Shown one piece after another: positions 17,139-27,948 of a DNA stretch of 64,000 nt. A program made the translations under genes and the position numbers. Origin of the DNA: Rhodospirillaceae bacterium (GTDB taxonomy: Bacteria; Pseudomonadota; Alphaproteobacteria; UBA6615); NCBI GenBank assembly GCA_018667335.1, contig JABIVD010000015.1, positions 62,001-126,000 on the forward strand, written 5' to 3'. Below the pieces are notes generated by a model that saw nothing but the letters and a program-made list of their open reading frames with translations, was not told the origin of the DNA and did not search any database. Position 1 is the stretch's first letter; every line of letters starts with the position of its first letter.

Positions 17139-18440
17139 TCAGTCAAGAGCGGCGATCATCTCGTCGATGGTGACGAACTTGCGCCGCGGCGCGCCGGGCT
17201 TCGCTGCGGCCACTTCGGCGGCGTCGATCGACTGCCAATCCTGATAGGTCAGGCAACGCACGGACCGCTCGGCCAGCAATGCCTCCAGCGCCTCGCGCCC
17301 GGGCTTCGTCCCGTCCGCGACATCTTCAAAAATCTGGGTTGCAGCGATGTCTCCGTCGGGCTTGTTGGTGCCGATCACGCCGGTCGGACCGCGCTTGATC
17401 CAGCCCACGGCATAGACACCGTCGCCGACCCGGCCCTCGTCATGCTCGACCACGCCATTGTCGACATCGAACGGGACACCGGGGAACGGATCGGAGAAAT
17501 AGCCGATCGCCGGGATCACCAGCCCGCATTCGATCTCGAAGAATTCGCCCGTGCCGACCGAACGTCCGTCTTCGACGCGGGTGTGCTCCATGCGGATGCC
17601 CTCGACCTTGTCGCCGCCGAGGATTTCAATCGGTTTCGCGTAGAAGGTGAAATGCACGCGTTTTGATTTGTCCGCAGGATCGACGTCGGGGAATTCTTTC
17701 ATCGTCGCGAGATTGCGGTCCTTGAGGCGTTTGTCGCGGTCGGACCAGTCACCCTCGACCGCGTCGGGAAGCTGCGCGGCATCGATCACCGGCAGGCAGT
17801 CGTCGAGCTTGCCCATTTCGCGCAGTTCGACATTCGTGAACTTGGCCTCGATGGGGCCGCGTCGGCCGACCATGTAGACATCGGTGATGGGCGAAGCCTC
17901 GACGGCATCGGCCGCATGATCGGCGATGTCGGTCTCGGTCATTTCCTCCGGTGTCTTCACCAGGACCCGGGCGACATCGACCGCGACATTGCCCTGACCG
18001 ATGACGACAACCGTGCCGGTGTTCAGGTCGGGCTGCAGATCCGTGAAGTCGGGATGCCCATTGTACCAGCCCACGAAGTCGGCCGAGCCGAAGACGCCCG
18101 CCTTGTCCTCGCCCGGGATTCCGAGCTTGCGGTCACGCGGGGCGCCGACGGAAAGAACGATTGCGTCGTACATCTCCTGAAGCTCCGCGATGGTCACATC
18201 GCGGCCGACCTCGACATTGCCGTAGTAGCCGACCCCATCCTTCAGAGCGGTCTTCTCATAGACGCGCGCGACCTTCTTGGTCGTTTGATGATCGGGGGCG
18301 ACACCTCCACGGATTAATCCGAATGGTGTCGGCAAACGTTCGATGATATCGACGCGGACGTCCTTCTCACCCTTGAGCAAGGCGTCGACTGTGTAAAAGC
18401 CGCTCGGCCCGGCGCCGATAACGGCAACATTAATTGTCAT
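17139..18440 (-). CDS. FAD-dependent ferredoxin-NADP reductase, adrenodoxin-reductase (FprA) type
   Basis: Flavoprotein of 433 aa. Seen: N-terminal dinucleotide-binding VIGAGPSGFYTVDALL, RLPTPFGLIRGGVAPDHQ typical of the adrenodoxin reductase/FprA/glutamate-synthase small chain group, a second nucleotide-binding GQGNVAVDVARVL, VGRRGP, and the C-terminal GWIKRGPTGVIGTNK, which contacts FAD and NADP in the family. It would move electrons between NADPH and ferredoxin. It lies 151 bases upstream of korAB on the same strand, a sensible partner for a ferredoxin-linked 2-oxoacid oxidoreductase. The start ATG 18440 has GGGAGGAAT just upstream. Confidence 0.92.
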   Translation of the reverse strand: MTINVAVIGAGPSGFYTVDALLKGEKDVRVDIIERLPTPFGLIRGGVAPDHQTTKKVARVYEKTALKDGVGYYGNVEVGRDVTIAELQEMYDAIVLSVGAPRDRKLGIPGEDKAGVFGSADFVGWYNGHPDFTDLQPDLNTGTVVVIGQGNVAVDVARVLVKTPEEMTETDIADHAADAVEASPITDVYMVGRRGPIEAKFTNVELREMGKLDDCLPVIDAAQLPDAVEGDWSDRDKRLKDRNLATMKEFPDVDPADKSKRVHFTFYAKPIEILGGDKVEGIRMEHTRVEDGRSVGTGEFFEIECGLVIPAIGYFSDPFPGVPFDVDNGVVEHDEGRVGDGVYAVGWIKRGPTGVIGTNKPDGDIAATQIFEDVADGTKPGREALEALLAERSVRCLTYQDWQSIDAAEVAAAKPGAPRRKFVTIDEMIAALD

Positions 18441-18673
18441 GATTCCTCCCTAGAACTCGGCAGGACTATATCCAAACCGATTGGCGTCTGCCATCCCATC
18501 TGAATGGTATCTGTGTGCTCGATTCGGCGGCATCGATCGATTGGCGCTGGACCTTTATCTCAAGGTGAGTATATGGTGCGTTCCTGTGGGTCGAAACCCA
18601 CCGAATCCAGGGGAACGGAAGGGCGCGATCAACGCGCCGGAACATGTCACCGATTGCACAGGAGATTGCGACC

Positions 18674-19894
18674 ATGCTGCGCATGCGTTTTCGCACCTAT
18701 TTGACTACTGCCGTTGCGGCACTGCTGACCGTCTTTTCGGCGTCGATCGTCAATGCTCAACAGGATCCAATCCGGATCGGCGAGATCAACAGCTACACCG
18801 GCCCGTTGGCATCCTTCACGGTGCCTTATCGGAACGGCTGGCAGCTCGCCGTCGAGGAGATCAACGCCAAGGGTGGGGTTCTCGGTCGCAAACTTGAGGT
18901 GATTTCGCGCGACGACGGCGCCAAGCCCGCCGACGCGGTGAAGTTCGCCGAAGAGCTGGTTCGCCGTGAAAAGGTCGATTTGATCGCCGGCACGTTCTTG
19001 TCGAATATCGGTCTCGCCGTCGCGGACTTTGCCCAGCGCAACAAGGTGCTGTTCGTGGCCGCCGAGCCGCTGACGGACGCCATCGTCTGGGCCAAGGGCA
19101 ACGACTATACGTTCCGCCTGCGCCCCTCCACCTACATGCAGGCCGCGATGCTGGCCGAGGAAGCAGCCAAGCTGCCGGCCAAGCGCTGGGCGACGGTCGC
19201 GCCGAACTATGACTATGGTCAGTCGGCGGTGAAGGCGTTCCAGGACGTGCTGAAAGGCCTGCGTCCTGATGTCGAATTCGTCGAACAGCAATGGCCGGCC
19301 CTGTTCAAGCTCGATGCCGGCGCCACAGTGCAGGCGTTGGCGCTGGCCAAGCCCGACGCGATCTTCAACGTCACCTTCTCGGTCGATCTCGCGAAATTCG
19401 TGCGCGAGGGCCAGCTGCGCGGTCTGTTCAAGGACAGGCAGGTCGTCAGTGTGTTGACGGGTGAACCGGAATATCTCGACCCGCTCAAGGGCGAGGCGCC
19501 GGAGGGCTGGATCGTCACCGGCTATCCCTGGCAGGGGATCGAAAGTGCGGCGCACACGGCCTTCCTCGATGCCTACAGCAAGCGATTCGATGATTACCCG
19601 CGCGCGGGCTCGATCGTCGGCTACAACACCATCCTGACGATTGCCGCGATGCTGGAGAAAGCCGGTTCCACCGACACGCAGGCGATGGTCGCGGCGATGA
19701 AGAATCTCGAACTCGACACGCCGTTTGGCCCGATCACCTATCGCGCGATCGACCATCAATCGACGATGGGCGCCTATGTGGGGCGTACGGCAAAGGTTGA
19801 CGGGAAGGGTGTCATGGTGGATTTCCGTTATGCGAATGGTGCCGACTATCTGCCGGACGACGCGACCGTCAGGAAGCTTCGGCCCGGCAAGTAG
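18674..19894 (+). CDS. ABC transporter substrate-binding protein, branched-chain amino acid/amide family
   Basis: Periplasmic binding protein (LivJ/LivK-like, Peripla_BP_6) of about 406 aa. Seen: a Sec signal peptide with the run TAVAALLTVFSAS and likely cleavage after VNA (before QQDPIR), then IGEINSYTGPLA, GWQLAVEEINAKGGVLGR and the periplasmic type I fold. I chose ATG 18674 because AGGAG sits nine bases upstream and it directly opens the signal peptide; ATG 18644 would add ten odd residues. It opens a four-gene importer cassette with the fused permease and two ATPases. The ligand is not known and may be an amide or carboxylate rather than leucine. Confidence 0.92.
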   Translation: MLRMRFRTYLTTAVAALLTVFSASIVNAQQDPIRIGEINSYTGPLASFTVPYRNGWQLAVEEINAKGGVLGRKLEVISRDDGAKPADAVKFAEELVRREKVDLIAGTFLSNIGLAVADFAQRNKVLFVAAEPLTDAIVWAKGNDYTFRLRPSTYMQAAMLAEEAAKLPAKRWATVAPNYDYGQSAVKAFQDVLKGLRPDVEFVEQQWPALFKLDAGATVQALALAKPDAIFNVTFSVDLAKFVREGQLRGLFKDRQVVSVLTGEPEYLDPLKGEAPEGWIVTGYPWQGIESAAHTAFLDAYSKRFDDYPRAGSIVGYNTILTIAAMLEKAGSTDTQAMVAAMKNLELDTPFGPITYRAIDHQSTMGAYVGRTAKVDGKGVMVDFRYANGADYLPDDATVRKLRPGK

Positions 19895-19945
19895 CGCCGC
19901 GGAGATTGGCCGGCGCCGCCGGGTGATGCCACGGCGCCGGAGGAT

Positions 19946-21783
19946 GTGTTGAGCTTTATTGTCGTCCAGGCGATCACGGGACTGGCGAGTGCTGCGTCCC
20001 TGTTCCTGATTGCGGTCGGCCTGTCGATCGTCTTTGGCGTGACGCGGGTGGTGAACTTCGCCCATGGCTCGCTGTATATGCTCGGCGCCTATCTCGCCTT
20101 CAGCTTCGTTGCTGCGTTCGGCGATAGCTTCTTCGGATACTTGGCGGCGATGCTGCTCGCCGCGATCGTGGTGGGCGGCGTTGGCGCGGTCATGGAAACC
20201 AGTTTGCTGCGGCGGATCTACCGCGCACCGGAACTGTTCCAGCTGCTCGCGACCTTCGGCGTGGTGCTGGTCATCCAGGATTTGACCCGGTTGATCTGGG
20301 GCGCGGACGATCGCTTTGCGCCGCGCATGCCTGGCCTCGACGGATCGATCAATATCCTTGGGCATGCGGTGCCCCAATATGATTTGTTCCTGATCTCGGT
20401 CGCGTTCGTCGTCCTTGGCGGCTTGTGGCTGTTGTTCCGCCATACGCGGTTCGGTGTGCTGGTGCGCGCGGCGACCGAGGATAGGGAGATGGTTGCCGCG
20501 CTTGGCGTCGATCAGCGCTGGCTGTTTACCGGCGCGTTCATTCTGGGGGCGACTCTCGCGGGGCTGGGGGGTGCGCTGCAGATTCCGCGGCAGGCGGTGG
20601 GCCTGTCGATGGATCTGAACATCATTGTCGATGCCTTCGTGGTGGTGGTGGTCGGCGGCATGGGCTCAATCATAGGCGCCTTCGTCGCGGCCGTGCTGAT
20701 CAGTGAGCTTCTCGCCTTCGGGGTGGTCATCTTTCCCCAGATCACGCTTGTTCTGATCTTCCTGGTGATGGCGGTCACCCTGGTGCTCAAGCCCAGTGGG
20801 CTGTTCGGGCGGCCCGAGTTCACGACCGCCGAAGATCGGCGCAACCCGGATCCGCCGTTGCGCGCCGGGCAGGGGCTCAGCCGTATCTTCTGGTGGAGCC
20901 TGCTTGTGATTGGGCTGGCTGCGCCGCTGGCCGTCGGCGACTTCGCGGTTATCGTGCTGACGGAAATAGCGATCCTGGCGCTGTTTGCCGCCAGCCTGCA
21001 TTTTCTGTTGTGGGGCGGCGGGCTGATCACCTTCGGGCATGCCGCATATTTTGGGCTCGGCGCCTACGGCTCGGGCCTGGCGGTGTTCCATCTATCGATG
21101 GGTATGGCCCCGGCACTTTTAATGGCTCCCCTGGCGGGCGCGGCGGGCGCGCTTCTGTTCGGCTGGTTCTGCGTGCGCCTGTCGGGCATCTACATGGCCA
21201 TGCTGACGCTCGCCTTTGCCCAGATTGCCTGGTCGGCGACGTTTCAGTGGGTCAATTTCACCGGCGGGGACAACGGTATCCTGGGCATCTGGCCGAGCGC
21301 CTGGGCGTCCGATCCTGTCGTCTTCTACTATCTGGCCTTCGGCGTTTGTGCGGCGGTCATCTGGGGCCTGCGGCACGCCATCTTCAGCCCGTTCGGATAC
21401 ACGCTGCGCGCCACGCGTGATTCGTCTCTACGGTCCGCCGCGATCGGGGTGGACGTGACCCGGCACCGCTGGCTCGCCTTCACGCTGGCCGGGGCCGCAG
21501 CAGGTGTTGCGGGCGGTTTCTTCGCTTTTGCCAAGGGCAGCGTATTTCCCGATGTCCTGTTCGTCTCCACCTCGGTCGACGGGCTGGTGATGGTGTTGCT
21601 CGGCGGCATGCAATCACTGGCGGGGCCGATCCTCGGCGCGATTGTGTTCACCGAGATCGAGACGGAACTGACGCGGCTAACGGACCTCTGGCAGCTGTTC
21701 CTGGGTCTTCTGATTATCGGCCTGGTCGTGGTGCTGCCGCACGGCCTGGCGGGCCTCTCTGCGCTTATTCGACGGAGGTCCTC

Positions 21784-21787
<4 letters not shown>
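19946..21787 (+). CDS. Fused LivH-LivM branched-chain amino acid ABC permease
   Basis: One 613-aa inner-membrane protein carrying both permeases. The first half (to about residue 290) is LivH-like (GLSIVFGVTRVVNFAHGSLYML, VVVVVGGMGSIIGAF). The second is LivM-like (FGHAAYFGLGAYGSG, TGGDNGILGIWP, VMVLLGGMQSLAGP). Most importers of this class encode these separately. The earliest start is GTG 19946, but GGAGG at 19939-19943 is better spaced for the next codon, TTG 19949. The stop overlaps the livG start (ATGA), so translation is coupled. Confidence 0.92.
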
Positions 21788-22553
<766 letters not shown>

Positions 22554-22557
<4 letters not shown>

Positions 22558-23267
22558 TCGCTCCGGCGCTGCGTCTGACAGGGATCGAAGCCTTCTACGG
22601 CACCGCGCAGGCGCTTTTCGGGGTCGACCTCGAGGTGCCGGCAGGGGCAGTGACGGTGCTCCTCGGCCGCAATGGCGCGGGGAAATCGACCACGCTCAAG
22701 GCGGCCATGGGGCTGGTGGATGTGCGCGCCGGGCGCGTGTTTGTCGGGACACGCGATGTGACCGGCGCGCCGGCATATAAGGTCGCGCGCACGGGGCTTG
22801 GGTATGTGCCGGAGACGCGGCGGGTCTTTGGCGGTTTGAGCGTCGAGGAAAATCTGGTGGTGGGCGAGCGTGTCGGAGTGGCCGGAACGGTCGCTTGGAC
22901 GCGCGAACGCCTATTCGATCTGTTCCCGCCGCTCGCCGGGATGCGTGAGCGGCTGGCCGGTCAGCTGTCGGGCGGGGAACAGCAGATGCTGACCATCGCG
23001 CGCACCCTGATGGGCAATCCGCAGATCATTTTGCTGGATGAGCCGTCCGAGGGTCTGGCGCCCGTGATCGTGCAGCAGATCGCGGCGACGATACGGACGC
23101 TCGCGGCGGAGGGGCTGACGGTTCTGCTATCGGAGCAGAATGTGCGCTTCGCCATGCATGTGGCCAGCCGGGCCGCAGTCATCGAGCGCGGGCGCATCCT
23201 CGTTGAGGGCCCGATCGCGGATATCGCAGCCGACGAGGGCGTGCGCGAAGCCTATCTGACGCCCTGA
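22554..23267 (+). CDS. livF: Branched-chain amino acid ABC transporter ATP-binding protein LivF
   Basis: Second ATPase of the importer, 237 aa. Seen: Walker A GRNGAGKST, YVPETRRVFGGLSVEENL (a LivF hallmark), signature LSGGEQQML, Walker B ILLDEPSEGLAP and LSEQNVRFA. It pairs with LivG to energise the fused LivHM permease. It is the last gene of the cassette, and about 105 bases separate its stop from the groESL promoter. Confidence 0.94.
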
Positions 23268-23372
23268 AAGCGCGGCCCCGGCGCCGGTCTGTCGCGTGTA
23301 TTGCCATGCGTCGCGCACGAACATTGCCCAAGCGGGCGGCAAAAAAAGTTCGATTCCCCCGTTCCCCGCGGG

Positions 23373-23401
23373 TTGACAGGGGGCAGCCGGATCACTACCT
23401 G
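23373..23401 (+). promoter_or_regulatory. groESL promoter (-35 TTGACA, -10 TACCTG)
   Basis: TTGACA at 23373-23378 and TACCTG at 23396-23401 are separated by 17 bases, with the CIRCE operator starting two bases further on. The -35 is perfect and the -10 is weak. Placement right before CIRCE supports it as the main groE promoter. Confidence 0.6.
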
Positions 23402-23402
23402 T

Positions 23403-23429
23403 CTGGCACTCACGCGGGTTGAGTGCTAG
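23403..23429 (+). promoter_or_regulatory. CIRCE operator (HrcA site) of groESL
   Basis: Inverted repeat CTGGCACTC-N9-GAGTGCTAG, 9-bp arms with the invariant nine-base spacer. It differs from the consensus TTAGCACTC-N9-GAGTGCTAA only at the outer bases of the arms. Known role: the HrcA repressor binds it and is released after heat shock. It lies at the expected transcription start, 50 bases before groS. Confidence 0.93.
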
Positions 23430-23479
23430 TAATTCGGCGAGACCGCGAATTTATTCATATATTACAGGAGGATAAGGGG

Positions 23480-23797
23480 ATGAGCTTTCGCCCTTTGCAT
23501 GACCGAGTTGTGGTACGGCGCGTCGGTTCCGACGAGAAGACGTCGGGCGGCATCATTATTCCGGATACGGCCCAGGAAAAACCTTCGGAAGGCCAAGTCG
23601 TCTCCGTGGGCCCCGGTGGCCGCACCGAAGACGGTAAGGCTATCGACATGGATGTGAAGGCCGGTGATCTGGTCCTGTTCGGCAAGTGGTCGGGCACGGA
23701 AGTTTCGATCGACGGCGAGGACCTCCTCATCATGAAGGAGTCCGACATCATGGGTGTCATCGAGGTCACGAAGAAATCCAAGAAGACCGCTAAATAA
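23480..23797 (+). CDS. groS: Co-chaperonin GroES
   Basis: Heptameric lid of the GroEL chaperonin, 105 aa. Seen: [14 protein letters not shown] start, mobile loop [19 protein letters not shown], and a C-terminal [16 protein letters not shown] strand. The frame is open to 23423, but that region is the CIRCE leader. ATG 23480 has a strong AGGAGGATAAGGGG upstream. The C-terminal KKSKKTAK tail is slightly longer than in E. coli. It is followed after 23 bases by groL, in one heat-shock operon controlled by CIRCE. Confidence 0.97.
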   Translation: MSFRPLHDRVVVRRVGSDEKTSGGIIIPDTAQEKPSEGQVVSVGPGGRTEDGKAIDMDVKAGDLVLFGKWSGTEVSIDGEDLLIMKESDIMGVIEVTKKSKKTAK

Positions 23798-23808
23798 ATT
23801 CCGAATAA

Positions 23809-25473
<1,665 letters not shown>

Positions 25474-25500
25474 GCCAGTCCCAACCGGACAAGTTAAAGA

Positions 25501-25535
25501 GGGCTGCACCGGCGACGGTGCAGCCCTTTTTCTTT
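25501..25535 (+). terminator. Intrinsic terminator of groESL
   Basis: GGGCTGCACC and GGTGCAGCCC form a perfect 10-bp stem with a six-base loop, followed by TTTTTCTTT. It lies 27 bases after the groL stop and 40 bases before the end of the convergent dehydrogenase gene. Confidence 0.93.
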
Positions 25536-25575
25536 GTAGGTGCCCGGATTCAAGTTCGGGCATGAGGAGATGGGC

Positions 25576-26457
25576 TCAGTCTTCTTCGACCGCCCGGATG
25601 ATGCCGGCCTGGTCCAGATCGGCCCAGCCGCGGTCCATCATCTTCTGCCAGAGTTCGAGATTGGTGTTGAGAGACACCAGGTCGATGCCGACCTGTTCGG
25701 CCAGCTCAAGCGCTTGGAGGATGTCCTTGTGGTGCACGGACGCGCGGCCATGGGGCTCGAAGGCGCGTTCGACCATGCGCCCGCCATGCAGGTCGAGGAC
25801 CCGGGATTCGGCAAAGCCGCCGAGCAATGCCTGGCGTACCTTGGCGGGGTCCACGCCGGCCCGCTCGGCCAGAGTCAGCCCCTCGGCGACGGCGGCCAGG
25901 GTCATGCCGACGATCGCCTGGTTCGCAGTCTTGGTGACCTGACCGGCGCCCACATCGCCGATATGGGTGATGTTTTGGCCGAGGACTTCGAACACCGGTA
26001 TCACCCGGGGCAAAACATCTTCGTCGGCACCGATCATGATGGTGAGGTTGCCGGCCTCCGCACCCACGGTGCCGCCAGAAACGGGTGCGTCGACATAATG
26101 GGCGCCCAGTGCCCGGGCTTCCTCGCCCCAACCGCGGGTCTCGCGCACCTTGGTGGTGCCCATGTCGATGACAATCTTGCCGGCAGACAAGCCCGCGAAC
26201 ACGCCGTCGTCGCCATGCAGGACCTTATCCACCGACGGCGTGTCGGTGACCATGATGACGGTGATATCGCTCGCCGCAGCCACTTCGCGCGGGGTGGCGG
26301 CGGTGTTTATGCCCAGTGCCGCCAGTTCGTCGGCCGGTCCCGGGCTGCGGCTGGTCACGGTGACCGACGCACCTGCCCCAAACAGATTGCGCGCCATCGG
26401 CTTGCCCATCAGGCCGAGGCCGATGAAACCGATCTTCGTGCCCGTCAGGTCTGCCAC
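25576..26457 (-). CDS. NAD(P)-dependent beta-hydroxyacid dehydrogenase (3-hydroxyisobutyrate dehydrogenase family)
   Basis: Protein of 293 aa. Seen: N-terminal Rossmann GFIGLGLMGKPMARNL, the substrate-binding DAPVSGGTVGAEAGNLTIMIG (here split by reading: DAPVSGGT then GNLTIMIG), and the catalytic lysine region QVTKTANQAIVG. The family oxidises 3-hydroxyisobutyrate, tartronate semialdehyde or related acids; which one is not clear here. The start is GTG 26457, preceded by ACGGAG. It follows the TerB gene on the same strand with a 20-base gap. Confidence 0.9.
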   Translation of the reverse strand: MADLTGTKIGFIGLGLMGKPMARNLFGAGASVTVTSRSPGPADELAALGINTAATPREVAAASDITVIMVTDTPSVDKVLHGDDGVFAGLSAGKIVIDMGTTKVRETRGWGEEARALGAHYVDAPVSGGTVGAEAGNLTIMIGADEDVLPRVIPVFEVLGQNITHIGDVGAGQVTKTANQAIVGMTLAAVAEGLTLAERAGVDPAKVRQALLGGFAESRVLDLHGGRMVERAFEPHGRASVHHKDILQALELAEQVGIDLVSLNTNLELWQKMMDRGWADLDQAGIIRAVEED

Positions 26458-26477
26458 GTTGCGCTCCGTGCCTGTCG

Positions 26478-26882
26478 TTAGACGGTGGCGTAACGCGCGC
26501 GCGCGGCCCGCTCGATGGCGGCGGCAGTCAGGCGTTCGATGTTCAGAGAATGGCGCAGCATTTCGAGCAATCGCAGTTCTTCCTGGCTGGCCTTCTCGTC
26601 GGCCGTCGCGATGTCGCAGGCCAGGACGTAGGCGGTGTCACGCAGACGCTCGGGGAGCGCGTCGCGAATTTGTCCGAGGGCATCGTCCAGCCCGTCCTCC
26701 TGGGAGAGCAGATCGGCGCAGTCGCGCGCGATGTCGGTGAGTTGCTCGGTGTCGAAACCGGAGAAAACCGGGAGCTGGCTGACCATTTCACCGATCCGAC
26801 CGATCTCGGAGTCGGTCATGTCGCTGTCGGCGGCGGAGACCATGACCATGGTGTAGACGAGGGCGGTCTGGGGTTCGATCAT
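26478..26882 (-). CDS. TerB-like (tellurite resistance TerB domain) protein
   Basis: Small helical protein of 134 aa. Seen: MIEPQTALVYTMVMVSAADSD, then DSEIGRIGEMV, repeated acidic Asp/Glu-rich helix ends (AADSDMTDSE and ATADEKASQEE) and a C-terminal LRLLEMLRHSLNI, all typical of TerB/co-chaperone-like domains that probably bind metal between helices. The frame is open to 27086, but ATG 26882 has AAGGAA about nine bases upstream and the upstream part lies in the divergent promoter region. Despite the family name, no other ter gene is present, so a tellurite role is not implied. Confidence 0.8.
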   Translation of the reverse strand: MIEPQTALVYTMVMVSAADSDMTDSEIGRIGEMVSQLPVFSGFDTEQLTDIARDCADLLSQEDGLDDALGQIRDALPERLRDTAYVLACDIATADEKASQEELRLLEMLRHSLNIERLTAAAIERAARARYATV

Positions 26883-27009
26883 TTCGAATGCTTCCTTACT
26901 GGTGCGTGGGCTCGTTAAAGCGGCCGGGAGGGGTGGCGTCAAGCCGTCTTCGTTGCGTTCGCCCAAAGTCCGTATCGACAGGTCTTCGGACCCCCAATAG
27001 GTTGGTCCT

Positions 27010-27948
27010 ATGTCTGCCGTAATCAATGTCGCCGTTCCGGTTTTTGCGATCATGCTCGCGGGGTATCTCGCCGGGCGGTTTCGCATCCTCGGGGAGTCGA
27101 GCTCGGAGGCGCTGAATGCCTTCGTCTATTGGTTTGCCCTGCCGCCTGTGTTGTTCCTGTCGATGGCCAGTGTTTCGGTCAGCGAGATCTTCAACTGGCC
27201 GTTCATTTGGACCTTGTTGTCAGGCATGGCGCTCGTCGCGATCCCGTCCCTTGTCCTCGCCCGCCTCGTTTTTCGCAACAGCCTGGGCGGGGTCACTCTG
27301 CATGGCCTGACCGGGATTTTTGCCAACACCGGCTACATGGGCATTCCTCTTTTTCTGGCTGCATTTGGTCCGGAGGGCGCGTTGCCGGCTGTGATCGCCA
27401 CTGCAGTCAACAATGCGGTGTTGCTTGGCCTGACGATCCTGCTGATCGAAATGGACGGCGGCCGCGGGCCGTCACCGATGCGGCTGTTTGCCAATGCGGC
27501 GGTCGCCGTTGTGCGGGGACCGCTGTTCCTGGCGCCGCTGGCCGGCATCTTGTGGTCATGGTCGGGGCTCGGCCTGCCCGAGCCGGCCTCGAATTTCTTC
27601 GCATTGATGGGCGCGGCTGCCGCGCCCTGTGCATTGTTCGCGATGGGCCTGTTCATGGTCGGCAAGCCGATCACCAGCGGCGCGTCCGAAGTCGGCTGGA
27701 TGGTGCTCGTGAAGCTATTGGCCCAGCCGCTTGTCACTTGGTGGCTGGCGGTCGAAGTATTCAACCTCGACTTCGAAATGACGCGCGGTGTCGTCCTGAT
27801 CGCCGCATTGCCAACGGGTGCCTTGGCGTTCGTCGTTGCCCAGAAGTACGGTATCTTTGTCCAACGCTGCTCGGCGGCGATCCTGGTCTCGACAATTCTG
27901 TCGGTTGTGACCGTAAGCGCGCTGCTGGCCTGGTTCGGCACAGGCTAA
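27010..27948 (+). CDS. AEC (auxin efflux carrier) family transporter
   Basis: Inner-membrane carrier of 312 aa with about ten hydrophobic segments in two five-helix halves. Seen: VAVPVFAIMLAGYLAGR, ANTGYMGIPLFLAAFG (the family NxGxxGxP-type block) and the C-terminal ALPTGALAFVVAQKYG. Bacterial members export small organic acids such as malate or malonate, but the substrate here is unknown. Its last four bases overlap the convergent helicase gene. Confidence 0.9.
   Translation: MSAVINVAVPVFAIMLAGYLAGRFRILGESSSEALNAFVYWFALPPVLFLSMASVSVSEIFNWPFIWTLLSGMALVAIPSLVLARLVFRNSLGGVTLHGLTGIFANTGYMGIPLFLAAFGPEGALPAVIATAVNNAVLLGLTILLIEMDGGRGPSPMRLFANAAVAVVRGPLFLAPLAGILWSWSGLGLPEPASNFFALMGAAAAPCALFAMGLFMVGKPITSGASEVGWMVLVKLLAQPLVTWWLAVEVFNLDFEMTRGVVLIAALPTGALAFVVAQKYGIFVQRCSAAILVSTILSVVTVSALLAWFGTG

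Noticed and set aside
18647..20443. Open 598-codon minus-strand frame opposite the ABC binding protein and permease
   Set aside because: His/Arg/Asp-rich antisense shadow of two well-defined plus-strand genes.
26478..26882. Tellurite resistance operon
   Set aside because: Only a TerB-like domain protein is present; terA, terC, terD and terZ homologues are not seen.
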